From: Luteibacter yeojuensis
Lineage (GTDB): Bacteria; Pseudomonadota; Gammaproteobacteria; Xanthomonadales; Rhodanobacteraceae
Direction of reading: 5' to 3'
NCBI RefSeq assembly: GCF_011742875.1
Contig: NZ_JAAQTL010000001.1
Location: forward strand, 2,294,001 to 2,358,000
DNA length: 64,000 bases
The notes under the pieces are model-generated. The model ran no database searches and was not told the DNA's origin. It saw only the letters and a program-made list of their open reading frames with translations. The position numbers and the translations under genes were made by a program. Position 1 is the first letter of the stretch, and each line of letters starts with the position of its first letter. This document shows, piece by piece, positions 1 to 7,586 of the stretch.

Positions 1-1
1 T

Positions 2-343
2 GGCGGGGAGCTGTGCATCCCCGGCATGGCGATGATCCAGGCAAGGGACATCGACCGGCTCGAGGGTGTGCTGGACGGTTTCAACGCCGACCTTCCCCCG
101 CTGAAGGACTTCATCCTTCCCGGCGGCGGCATGGCGGCCGCGACCTGTCACCTCGCCCGCACGATCTGCCGCCGCGCCGAACGTGACGTGGTCGCCCTCG
201 GCCGGGTGGAAGAGGTCCGCCCCGAAGCACGACGCTACCTGAACCGCCTTTCAGATTTGCTCTTCGTGATGGCCCGCGTGCTCGCCCGCCGCAGCGGCCA
301 CGGCGAGGTGCTCTGGCAGCACGAGCGCCGGCCCCGGGGCTGA
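2..343 (+). CDS. Cob(I)alamin adenosyltransferase, PduO type (3' part only)
   Basis: This is the C-terminal part of a PduO/MMAB-type corrinoid adenosyltransferase, which moves the 5'-deoxyadenosyl group of ATP to cob(I)alamin. The reading frame is open back to base 2 and starts GGELCIPG, so the ATG at 26 is an internal methionine and the true start lies before the window. The family-typical stretch LPGGGMAAATCHLARTICRRAER, interrupted only in its usual place, is followed by RYLNRLSDLLFVMAR, the C-terminal helices that complete the active site of the trimer. The stop is TGA at 341-343. About 113 residues of a protein that usually has about 190 are visible. It points the same way as lptD but is separated from it by about 155 bp, so it probably belongs to a different unit. 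Confidence 0.88.
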   Translation, partial: GGELCIPGMAMIQARDIDRLEGVLDGFNADLPPLKDFILPGGGMAAATCHLARTICRRAERDVVALGRVEEVRPEARRYLNRLSDLLFVMARVLARRSGHGEVLWQHERRPRG

Positions 344-383
344 GCGGCCACCGCTCGCTCCGGTGTAAGCTCGCCAGGCCGGT

Positions 384-400
384 GCGGCGATATACGCCGC
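384..400. repeat. Short inverted repeat upstream of lptD
   Basis: The arms GCGGCG (384-389) and CGCCGC (395-400) are perfectly complementary around an ATATA centre. The repeat lies between the adenosyltransferase stop and lptD. It could be a hairpin in the lptD leader or an operator. There is no T-tract after it, so it is unlikely to be a terminator. Its function is not known. Confidence 0.35.
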
Positions 401-499
401 GCCTTCCAAGGGATCATGCTCATGGGCGACGTGCCATCGTGCGGTGGGGCTGGCGATTCTGCTAAGTTGGCGGCCTTTCGACCGGATAAGACCGAGCCT

Positions 500-3022
500 G
501 TGACGTCACGCATCAGCATCCTGCCTAAACGCCGCCTGCTGGCGACCGCCGTCGCCCTCATCGTTTCGGGCCTCGCCTTCGACGCCCAGGCGCAGAGCGC
601 GCCGACCCAGGGCGAAACCCGTGCCGACCTTCCCGCGGCGCCCGTCGCCGCCGAAACCTGTCCACTGGGTTCGTTCGTCTGCCCGCCGCGACCGGTCAGC
701 TATGCCCTGTGCCGTCCGAACGCGATGCTCGATTTCTATGAGCCGTCGATCACCAAGGACAGCTCGCTGCGCGACACCGCCGTCACCGACATCCATTCGG
801 GTCTCGCGGACGGCAACGTGGCCGGCGTCAAGGTCGAGAGCCCCGAGCCGAACGTGTACCACATGACCGGCGGCGTCCGGCTCGAGCGCGCCGACCAGGT
901 GCTCCGCGCGCAGGACGTGACGTATAACTCCGATTCCACGGCTTACGATGCCCGCGGCGATGTGAAATATCAGGAAGCCGGCATGCTGCTGTCGGCCGAC
1001 CGCATCACCGGTACCACGACGCCCAACCAGGGCGACGCCTATAACGTCCGCTACCAGCTCCTGCAGTCGCGTGGCAATGGCGTGGCCGACCATGCGAAGG
1101 TGACGGACCCGCAGCACGGCCGTTTCACGGCCGCCAGCTACTCCACCTGCGATGTCGGCTCCCGCATGTGGGAGTTCCGCGCGAAGACGATGAACCTCAA
1201 CAAGGAGACGGGTGTCGGCGAAGCGCGAAGCGCGACCATGCGCTTCAAGGGCGTGCCGTTCATGTACCTGCCCTACTTCACGTTCCCGCTGGACGACCGG
1301 CGCAAGAGCGGCTTCCTGTACCCGACCTTCGGTTCGAACACTCGCTCGGGCATGTACCTCAACCTGCCCTACTACCTTAACCTCGCGCCCAACTACGACG
1401 CGACGATCACCCCCGGCTATTACACCGATCGCGGCTTCATGCTCGGCGCGGAATTCCGCTACCTGCTTCCCCGCTCGAACGGAACCTTCGACGTTCAGTA
1501 CATGAACAACGACCGGGGCCCGGAAGACGACGAAAGTGGCACCAGCGATCGCGACGGGTCGAAGCAGCGCTACTTCGTCCACATCACCAACTCGACCAAC
1601 CTCGGCAACGGCTTCAATTTCGCGGCCAATATCAACCGCGCATCCGATAACCAGTATTTCCGCGATTTCAGCAACGACCTGTACCAGTCCGCGATCGGCA
1701 TCCTCTCTTCGAGCGCGTACGTCACCAAGAGCGGCAAGTACTGGAGCGCCGCGCTCGGCGCCGACGACTACCAGAACGTGGACGCCGGCCTGCCGAACTA
1801 CGTGGTCCCCTACCGCCGCTGGCCGCGTGCCACGTTCAATCTCGAGGCGCCGCTGAACGACTGGCTCGACGTCGGCGTCGACAGCGAAGCCGTCGCGTTC
1901 CGCAAGGTCGATCGCGCGCCGGTCTTCGGAACGCGCCCCGGCCAGGTCGACGGCAATCGCCTCGACCTCGCCCCCTACCTCGCCGCCGATTTCTCCGGCG
2001 CATCCTGGTTCGTCCGTCCGCGCATCGAATATCGCTATACGGACTACCGCCTGGATTCGGACTATCAGCATTTCAACTTCGCGAAGCAGAGTCCTTCGCG
2101 ATCGCTACCCATCGGCAGCCTCGATGCCGGCCTGATCTTCGACCGCTCGACCAGCCTGTTCGGAAACAACTACACGCAGACGCTCGAGCCGCGCCTGTAT
2201 TACCTGTACGTCCCGTACCGCAACCAGAACGACCTGCCGACCTTCGACACCAACGTGATGTCGTTCGACTTCTGGCAGCTGTTCACCACGAACAGGTTCT
2301 CGGGTGCCGACCGGCAGATGGATGCCAACAACCTCACGGCTGCGCTGACGACGCGGCTGCTCGACGACAACGGCGTGGAACGGCTCTCGGCGAGCATCGG
2401 CCAGATCAAGTATTTCAGCGACCAGAAGGTGCAGATGCCCGGGGTGGCGCCGACCGACTTTGGCCGATCGGACTACGTGGCCCAGCTCGGTATCCAGCTC
2501 AACGACAGGTGGCGCCTGAACAGCTCCTACCAATGGAACCCGAACAAGCAGCCGAATCCTTACCTGAACGACAAGGGCGAGGCGTTCGAGCGAGGCCGGG
2601 ACACCGATCTGGCGACCGTCCAGATCCAGCGACGGATCAAGGGCGACGGCATTTTCAACTTCTCGTACCGCTATCGCCGGAACGTGATGGAACAATTCGA
2701 CACTTCGGTGGTCTTTCCGCTCTCGGAACGGTGGCGCGCGCTGGCCCGGTGGGTCTTTGCCCGGCGCGATGTCCTGCCGGTCACGTATGACGGTCGCACA
2801 TTCCAGTCGTTCACCTACTCGCACCGGACGCTGGAGGCCGCCGCGGGCGTGGAATACGACAGCTGCTGCGTCGCCTTCCGCGTGCTCGGCCGGCACTATG
2901 TCCACGATTACCTGCGAAAGACCGACAACGCGATCATGTTCGAGGTTGAATTCAAGGGCTTGGGCTCGCTCAACCCGCAATCGGGCGCCTATCTGCGCCG
3001 TGCTATCCTTGGCTATCAATAG
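500..3022 (+). CDS. lptD: LPS-assembly protein LptD
   Basis: LptD is the outer-membrane beta-barrel that, with LptE, inserts lipopolysaccharide into the outer leaflet. The GTG at 500 is preferred because it puts a basic n-region, a hydrophobic core and an Ala-rich signal-peptidase site ending AQAQ at the N-terminus. The ATGs at 416 and 422 would add 26-28 unrelated residues, although an AAGGGA lies ahead of 422. From GTG the protein has 840 residues. The N-terminal half carries the OstA/LptA-like jellyroll (YHMTGGVRLERADQVLRA region), followed by a long aromatic-rich barrel. Cysteines near the mature N-terminus (about C54, C61, C71) and an adjacent pair C789-C790 fit the non-consecutive disulfides needed for LptD assembly in E. 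coli. surA, which helps fold LptD, follows 29 bp downstream, as in enterics. Confidence 0.95.
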   Translation: MTSRISILPKRRLLATAVALIVSGLAFDAQAQSAPTQGETRADLPAAPVAAETCPLGSFVCPPRPVSYALCRPNAMLDFYEPSITKDSSLRDTAVTDIHSGLADGNVAGVKVESPEPNVYHMTGGVRLERADQVLRAQDVTYNSDSTAYDARGDVKYQEAGMLLSADRITGTTTPNQGDAYNVRYQLLQSRGNGVADHAKVTDPQHGRFTAASYSTCDVGSRMWEFRAKTMNLNKETGVGEARSATMRFKGVPFMYLPYFTFPLDDRRKSGFLYPTFGSNTRSGMYLNLPYYLNLAPNYDATITPGYYTDRGFMLGAEFRYLLPRSNGTFDVQYMNNDRGPEDDESGTSDRDGSKQRYFVHITNSTNLGNGFNFAANINRASDNQYFRDFSNDLYQSAIGILSSSAYVTKSGKYWSAALGADDYQNVDAGLPNYVVPYRRWPRATFNLEAPLNDWLDVGVDSEAVAFRKVDRAPVFGTRPGQVDGNRLDLAPYLAADFSGASWFVRPRIEYRYTDYRLDSDYQHFNFAKQSPSRSLPIGSLDAGLIFDRSTSLFGNNYTQTLEPRLYYLYVPYRNQNDLPTFDTNVMSFDFWQLFTTNRFSGADRQMDANNLTAALTTRLLDDNGVERLSASIGQIKYFSDQKVQMPGVAPTDFGRSDYVAQLGIQLNDRWRLNSSYQWNPNKQPNPYLNDKGEAFERGRDTDLATVQIQRRIKGDGIFNFSYRYRRNVMEQFDTSVVFPLSERWRALARWVFARRDVLPVTYDGRTFQSFTYSHRTLEAAAGVEYDSCCVAFRVLGRHYVHDYLRKTDNAIMFEVEFKGLGSLNPQSGAYLRRAILGYQ

Positions 3023-3051
3023 TGGGGCATGCGCCCCGGGCTCCCTACTCG

Positions 3052-4419
3052 ATGAAGCAGATCCTCGCCTATTCCCTGCTGGCCGCCTCCCTCGTGGTGG
3101 CCGTGCCTCCCGCCCACGCCCAGCTGCTGCCCTCGGCCCAGCCCTCGCAGGGGATGAGCGTGGGCAATGGCTCGCTCGACCGCATCGTCGCGGTCGTGGA
3201 AGAGGACGTCATCCTGCAGAGCGAGTTGGACGAAGCCATCAACGCCATCGTCCGTCAGTACGCGTCCAACCCGGGCCAGTTGCCGCCCAAGGACGTGCTG
3301 GCTCGCCAGGTCCTCGAGCGCCTCATCCTCACTCGCCTGCAGGTCCAGCGCGCCAACGACCAGGGCATCCGCGTGTCCGACCAGGACGTGGACCAGGCCG
3401 CCGGCAACGTGGCGCAGCAAAACAAGATGAGCCTCGACCAGCTGCGCGCGGCGGTGGAGCAGGACGGCTACAGCTATGCGGCTTTCCGCCAGCAGCTGGC
3501 CGACCAGATCATCGCCCAGAAGCTGCACGAGAGCGTCGTCCGCGATCAGGTGACCGTGACCGACGCGGAGGTGAACAACCTGCTGGCCAGCCCCACCTAC
3601 AAGGCCGGGGAGGTCCACCTCGCGCACATCCAGATCAGCACCCCTTCCGGCGGTGACGCCAACGACATCGCCCAGGCCCAGGCCAAGGCCGAGGAGGCCA
3701 TCAAGGCCATCCAGGGCGGCATGGATTTCAACGCGGCGGCCATCCGTTTCTCCGACGCCCCGGACGCGCTGGAAGGCGGCGACCTGGGCTGGCGCCGCCT
3801 CGACGAGGTGCCGCCGGCGTTCGCCGATGCGGTGTCCTCGCTGAAGGCGGGCGAAACCACCCCCGCCCTGCGCGGCCCTACCGGCTTCCACATCCTGAAG
3901 CTGGTGGAAACCCGCCAGCCGGGCCGGCAGATCGTCACCGAATACCACGCGCGCCAGATCCTCATCAAACCCTCCGAGATCGTCACGCCGGAGCAGGCCG
4001 AGAAGAAGGCGAACGACCTCTACACGCGCATCGTCGACAAGAAGGAAGACTTCGCGAAGCTCGCCAAGGACGAATCCAAGGACACGACGACGGCGAACAA
4101 CGGCGGTGACATGGGCTGGTTCGCCAAGGACGCCTGGGGTCAGGCCATCGCCTCCCAGATCGACCAGCTGAAGGACAACGAGGTCTCGCACCCCATCCAG
4201 ACCGAAGCCGGCTGGATCGTCCTGCAGCGCCTCGGCTCGCGGCAGAGCGATCTCACCGAGCAGCTCCAGCGGGACCAGGCCCGTCAGGCCATCGGCAACC
4301 GCAAGGCGGACGAAGCGTACGAGAATTACTTGCGCGAGCTGCGCTCGACCTCGTTCGTGGACATCCGCGTGCCGGAACTGAAGAATCCTGACGACAAGCA
4401 GGCTGCGGCCACTCCGTAA
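3052..4419 (+). CDS. surA: Periplasmic chaperone and peptidyl-prolyl isomerase SurA
   Basis: SurA is the main periplasmic chaperone for outer-membrane proteins, LptD included. The start is the ATG at 3052, which begins a clean signal peptide (MKQILAYSLLAASLVVAV, then an AHA-Q cleavage site). The GTG at 3022, which overlaps the lptD stop, would only add ten polar residues. The protein has 455 residues. An N-terminal chaperone domain (about 35-185) is followed by two parvulin domains, the first with GGDLGWRRLDEVPPAF and GPTGFHILKL (about 190-300), the second with HARQILIK, GGDMGWF and TEAGWIVLQRL (about 312-410), and a C-terminal helix completing the chaperone module. pdxA starts 6 bp after its TAA, so lptD-surA-pdxA-rsmA are probably one transcript. 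Confidence 0.96.
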   Translation: MKQILAYSLLAASLVVAVPPAHAQLLPSAQPSQGMSVGNGSLDRIVAVVEEDVILQSELDEAINAIVRQYASNPGQLPPKDVLARQVLERLILTRLQVQRANDQGIRVSDQDVDQAAGNVAQQNKMSLDQLRAAVEQDGYSYAAFRQQLADQIIAQKLHESVVRDQVTVTDAEVNNLLASPTYKAGEVHLAHIQISTPSGGDANDIAQAQAKAEEAIKAIQGGMDFNAAAIRFSDAPDALEGGDLGWRRLDEVPPAFADAVSSLKAGETTPALRGPTGFHILKLVETRQPGRQIVTEYHARQILIKPSEIVTPEQAEKKANDLYTRIVDKKEDFAKLAKDESKDTTTANNGGDMGWFAKDAWGQAIASQIDQLKDNEVSHPIQTEAGWIVLQRLGSRQSDLTEQLQRDQARQAIGNRKADEAYENYLRELRSTSFVDIRVPELKNPDDKQAAATP

Positions 4420-4425
4420 GCCCCG

Positions 4426-5421
4426 ATGAACGCGACCACCCTGCCAAGGCTCGCCGTCACCGCCGGTGAGCCTGCCGGGGTGGGACCCGAGCTCCTCGCC
4501 CGCCTGGCGGCCAGCGACATCGCCGCCGACCTCGTCGCGGTGACCGATCGCGACCTGCTGCGGCGCGCCGCGATCGCCTGCGGCCTCGAGCTGGACATCC
4601 TCGACGACGACGGCACGCGCATCGCGTCCCGCCCGGCCGGCCGGATCCGTGTGCGCCACCTCGCCCTCGGAAACAGGGAGGCGCCGGGCCGGCCCGATCC
4701 GCGCAATGCGCGGCACGTGCTCGACATGCTGGCCGCGGCAGCCGATGGCTGCCTCGCCGGGGACTTCGACGCCGTGGTCACCGGGCCGGTGCAGAAATCC
4801 AGCATCAACGAGGCCGGCATTCCGTTCAGCGGGCACACCGAATTCTTCGCCGAACGCGCTTCCGCGGACGTGGTGATGATGCTCGCCAGCCCGGACCTCC
4901 GGGTCACCCTGGCCACCACCCACCTTCCACTGTCCGCCGTACCCGCCGCGATAACGCCCGCCCTGCTCGAGCGCACGCTGCGGATCGTCGGAAGCGCCCT
5001 CGCCTCACAGTTCGGCATCGCCCACCCGCGCATCGCCGTGCTCGGCCTCAACCCGCACGCAGGCGAAGGCGGCCACATGGGCCGCGAGGAGATCGAAACC
5101 ATCGGCCCGCTGCTGGAGCGGCTGCGCGGCGAAGCTATGGATCTGCTCGGACCGCTGCCGGCCGACACCGCCTTCGTGCCCGCGATGCGCGGCCGCTACG
5201 ACGCCGTGCTGGCGATGTACCACGACCAGGCCCTGCCGGTGCTGAAGAGCGAAGCCTTCGACAGCACGGTGAACGTCACCCTCGGCCTGCCCTTCATCCG
5301 CACCTCGGTGGACCATGGGACCGCGCTCGATCTCGCCGGCACGGGTAAGGCGAGCCCCGCCAGCCTGTTCGCGGCCGCGCGGCTCGCCACCGACCTCGTC
5401 AGGCACCGCAGCCAGTCATGA
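4426..5421 (+). CDS. pdxA: 4-hydroxythreonine-4-phosphate dehydrogenase PdxA
   Basis: PdxA oxidises 4-phosphohydroxy-L-threonine with NAD(P)+ in the DXP-dependent route to pyridoxal phosphate. The 331-residue length is normal. Visible signatures include the N-terminal TAGEPAGVGPE, the metal-binding histidine segments SGHTEFFAER, NPHAGEGGHMGREE and YHDQALPVLK, and the C-terminal TSVDHGTALDLAGTGKA. The start codon lies 6 bp after the surA stop. Its 3' end overlaps the rsmA start by four bases (ATGA), which suggests coupled translation. Confidence 0.96.
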   Translation: MNATTLPRLAVTAGEPAGVGPELLARLAASDIAADLVAVTDRDLLRRAAIACGLELDILDDDGTRIASRPAGRIRVRHLALGNREAPGRPDPRNARHVLDMLAAAADGCLAGDFDAVVTGPVQKSSINEAGIPFSGHTEFFAERASADVVMMLASPDLRVTLATTHLPLSAVPAAITPALLERTLRIVGSALASQFGIAHPRIAVLGLNPHAGEGGHMGREEIETIGPLLERLRGEAMDLLGPLPADTAFVPAMRGRYDAVLAMYHDQALPVLKSEAFDSTVNVTLGLPFIRTSVDHGTALDLAGTGKASPASLFAAARLATDLVRHRSQS

Positions 5422-6197
5422 ACGCACGTCCCAAGAAAAGCTTCGGCCAGCACTTCCTGCACGAGAAGCGCTATATCGATCGCATCGTGTCGTCGATCGC
5501 GCCGAAGGACGGCGACACGCTCGTCGAGATCGGCCCCGGCGAAGGCGCCATGACGATGCCCCTGCTCGCCGTCGCGAAGAAAATGACCGCGATCGAGCTG
5601 GACACCGACCTCATCCCCGGTCTGCAGGAGCGCGCGGCACCGATCGGCGACCTGCGCATCGTCCATTCCGACGTGCTCAAGGTCGACTTCGGCGCGCTGG
5701 CGCGGGAACTGGGAGCGGAACGCCTGCGCGTCGCCGGCAACCTGCCCTATTACATTTCCAGCCCCATCCTGTTTCATTGCGTGGAACACGCGGCCGCCAT
5801 CCAGGACATGCACTTCATGTTGCAGAAGGAAGTCGTGGACCGCATGGCGGCGGAGCCCGGCAGCAAGGTATACGGCCGCCTCAGTGTCATGTTGCAGCTG
5901 GCCTGCCGCGTGACGCCTCTCTTCACGGTGCCCCCAGGCGCCTTCCGGCCGCCGCCGAAGGTCGACTCGGCCGTCGTGCGGCTGGTTCCCCTGCCCCCGG
6001 AGCAACTGCCGCAGGCCGATCCCGCGAAAATTCACGCTGTCGTGAAGGCCGCCTTCGCGATGCGCCGCAAGACCCTGTCCAACACCCTGAAGGGCCTGGT
6101 CGGGGAGGCCGCCATCCGCGATCTGGGCATCGATCCGCGCGCGCGCGCGGAAACGCTGGCTCCCGGGGATTTCGTGAAACTCGCGAACGTGATGTGA
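5418..6197 (+). CDS. rsmA: 16S rRNA (adenine1518/1519-N6)-dimethyltransferase RsmA (KsgA)
   Basis: RsmA dimethylates the two adjacent adenines near the 3' end of 16S rRNA, a late checkpoint in 30S assembly; its loss gives kasugamycin resistance. The protein has 259 residues. It opens with KKSFGQHFL, then the SAM-binding motif I (VEIGPGEGAMT), and the catalytic NLPYYISSPIL (the N-L/I-P-Y/F motif IV of N6-adenine methyltransferases). The C-terminal helical region includes FAMRRKTLSNTLK. It overlaps pdxA by 4 bp, the same order as in E. coli. Confidence 0.96.
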   Translation: MNARPKKSFGQHFLHEKRYIDRIVSSIAPKDGDTLVEIGPGEGAMTMPLLAVAKKMTAIELDTDLIPGLQERAAPIGDLRIVHSDVLKVDFGALARELGAERLRVAGNLPYYISSPILFHCVEHAAAIQDMHFMLQKEVVDRMAAEPGSKVYGRLSVMLQLACRVTPLFTVPPGAFRPPPKVDSAVVRLVPLPPEQLPQADPAKIHAVVKAAFAMRRKTLSNTLKGLVGEAAIRDLGIDPRARAETLAPGDFVKLANVM

Positions 6198-6251
6198 GCG
6201 CGTTTTCGGGGCACACTTGCCCACCCCCTCCCCGTCCCCGACAATCCCTTC

Positions 6252-6635
6252 ATGAACTCGAAATCCCCCTACACGATCGACGTGGAGGTCGAAACCCGCT
6301 TCGTTCCCGACCAATCGCAACCGACCGATAACCGCTACGTGTTCGCCTACACGATCACGCTGCGCAACGCCGGCCAGACCGGCGCCCAGTTGCTTACGCG
6401 GCACTGGGTCATCACCGATGCGAACGGCAAGGTCGAGGAAGTACGCGGCGACGGTGTCGTCGGCGAACAGCCGTGGATGCGGCCTGGCGACTCGTTCGAG
6501 TACACATCCGGCGCCGTCCTCGAGACGGCGGTAGGCACGATGGAAGGCAGCTACCGCATGGTGGCCGACGACGGCACGCATTTCGATGCGCCGATACCCG
6601 CTTTCGTGCTTTCGATCCCACGCACGCTCCACTAG
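6252..6635 (+). CDS. apaG: ApaG domain protein
   Basis: This is a 127-residue beta-sandwich protein of the ApaG/DUF525 family, known also from eukaryotic F-box proteins. Its exact bacterial role is unclear. Family features are YTIDVEVETRFVPDQSQ, FAYTITLRNAG, the WVITDANGKVEEVRGDGVVGEQP stretch with its glycine-rich loop, and PGDSFEYTSGAVL. It lies between rsmA (54 bp upstream) and apaH (57 bp downstream), the classic order. Confidence 0.95.
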   Translation: MNSKSPYTIDVEVETRFVPDQSQPTDNRYVFAYTITLRNAGQTGAQLLTRHWVITDANGKVEEVRGDGVVGEQPWMRPGDSFEYTSGAVLETAVGTMEGSYRMVADDGTHFDAPIPAFVLSIPRTLH

Positions 6636-6692
6636 GATCGAAACCATGGACTGCGCGCACGCCGGGAACGGCATCACGGAGCAACAGGACTG

Positions 6693-7544
6693 ATGGCCGT
6701 CTACGCGATCGGCGACGTTCAAGGTTGCTACCCCGAACTCCAGCGCTTGCTGGACAAGCTCCGTTTCGATCCGGGCGCCGACAAGCTGTGGTTCTGCGGC
6801 GACCTGGTGAACCGCGGTGGCGAGTCGCTGGCGACGCTGCGGCTCATCCATTCCCTGCGCGAGCAGACGATCATCACGCTCGGCAACCACGATCTCTCGC
6901 TCCTGGCGATCGGCCAGCGTCGCGAGGACGCGCAGGCCCGGGTGAACCCGGAACTGCGCGAAGTGCTCTTCGCCGACGACGCACCCGTGCTCCTCGAATG
7001 GTTGCGCATGCAGAAGCTGCTGCACCATGACGAGACCCTGGGCTGGACGATGGTCCACGCCGGCCTCGCGCCGATCTGGACCTTGCGCCAGGCGCAGCGT
7101 GCCGCCCTCGAGGTGGAACGGGAACTGGGCGGCCCCCGCCACCAGCGCCTGCTGAAGAACCTGTTCGGCAATCGGCCGCCCGGCTGGAACAACCGCCTGC
7201 AGGGCGTGGAACGTCATCGCGCCACCATCAACACGCTCACGCGCATGCGCTACTGCGACGTCAACGGCCGTATCGATTTCGAGGGCAAGGGCGTGCCGGG
7301 AACGCAGAAGCCCGGTCTGTATCCGTGGTTCGAGGTGCCGGGCGTGCGCCGTCGCGAGACGAAGATCGTCTGCGGCCATTGGTCGGCACTGGGCCGCTTC
7401 GCGGGCCTCGGTGTGTATGCCATCGACACCGGCTGCGTCTGGGGCGGGCAGCTCACCGCCATGCGCCTGGATTCGCCCGAGCCGGTCTACGTCACCGTCG
7501 ACGCGGAACCCTACCGGCAGAAGCCCAAGGGCGGCGGCGACTGA
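6693..7544 (+). CDS. apaH: Bis(5'-nucleosyl)-tetraphosphatase, symmetrical (ApaH)
   Basis: ApaH splits diadenosine tetraphosphate into two ADP and can also remove Np4-type caps from RNA. It is a 283-residue calcineurin-type metallophosphoesterase. Metal-site motifs are visible in order: GDVQGCYPEL near the N-terminus (D-x-H-type motif with Gln for His, usual in ApaH), GDLVNRGGESLA, LGNHDLSLL, VHAGLAPIW and CGHWSALGR. A strong bidirectional terminator begins 7 bp after the stop. Confidence 0.96.
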   Translation: MAVYAIGDVQGCYPELQRLLDKLRFDPGADKLWFCGDLVNRGGESLATLRLIHSLREQTIITLGNHDLSLLAIGQRREDAQARVNPELREVLFADDAPVLLEWLRMQKLLHHDETLGWTMVHAGLAPIWTLRQAQRAALEVERELGGPRHQRLLKNLFGNRPPGWNNRLQGVERHRATINTLTRMRYCDVNGRIDFEGKGVPGTQKPGLYPWFEVPGVRRRETKIVCGHWSALGRFAGLGVYAIDTGCVWGGQLTAMRLDSPEPVYVTVDAEPYRQKPKGGGD

Positions 7545-7551
7545 ATCCCCC

Positions 7552-7585
7552 AAGGAAAAACCCGCCTTCCGGCGGGTTTTTCCTT
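7552..7585. terminator. Bidirectional intrinsic terminator between apaH and secA
   Basis: A perfect 15-bp stem (7552-7566 with 7571-7585) closes a TTCC loop. The arms read AAGGAAAAACCCGCC and its complement, so both strands show a GC-rich stem followed by a run of T. It serves the converging apaH (+) and secA (-); the secA stop begins at 7589. Confidence 0.93.
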
Positions 7586-7586
7586 A

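Noticed and set aside
416..499. Longer N-terminus for LptD from the ATGs at 416 or 422
   Set aside because: There is an AAGGGA before 422, but the extra residues would bury the signal peptide behind about 26 non-basic residues. The GTG at 500 places it correctly. Some doubt remains.
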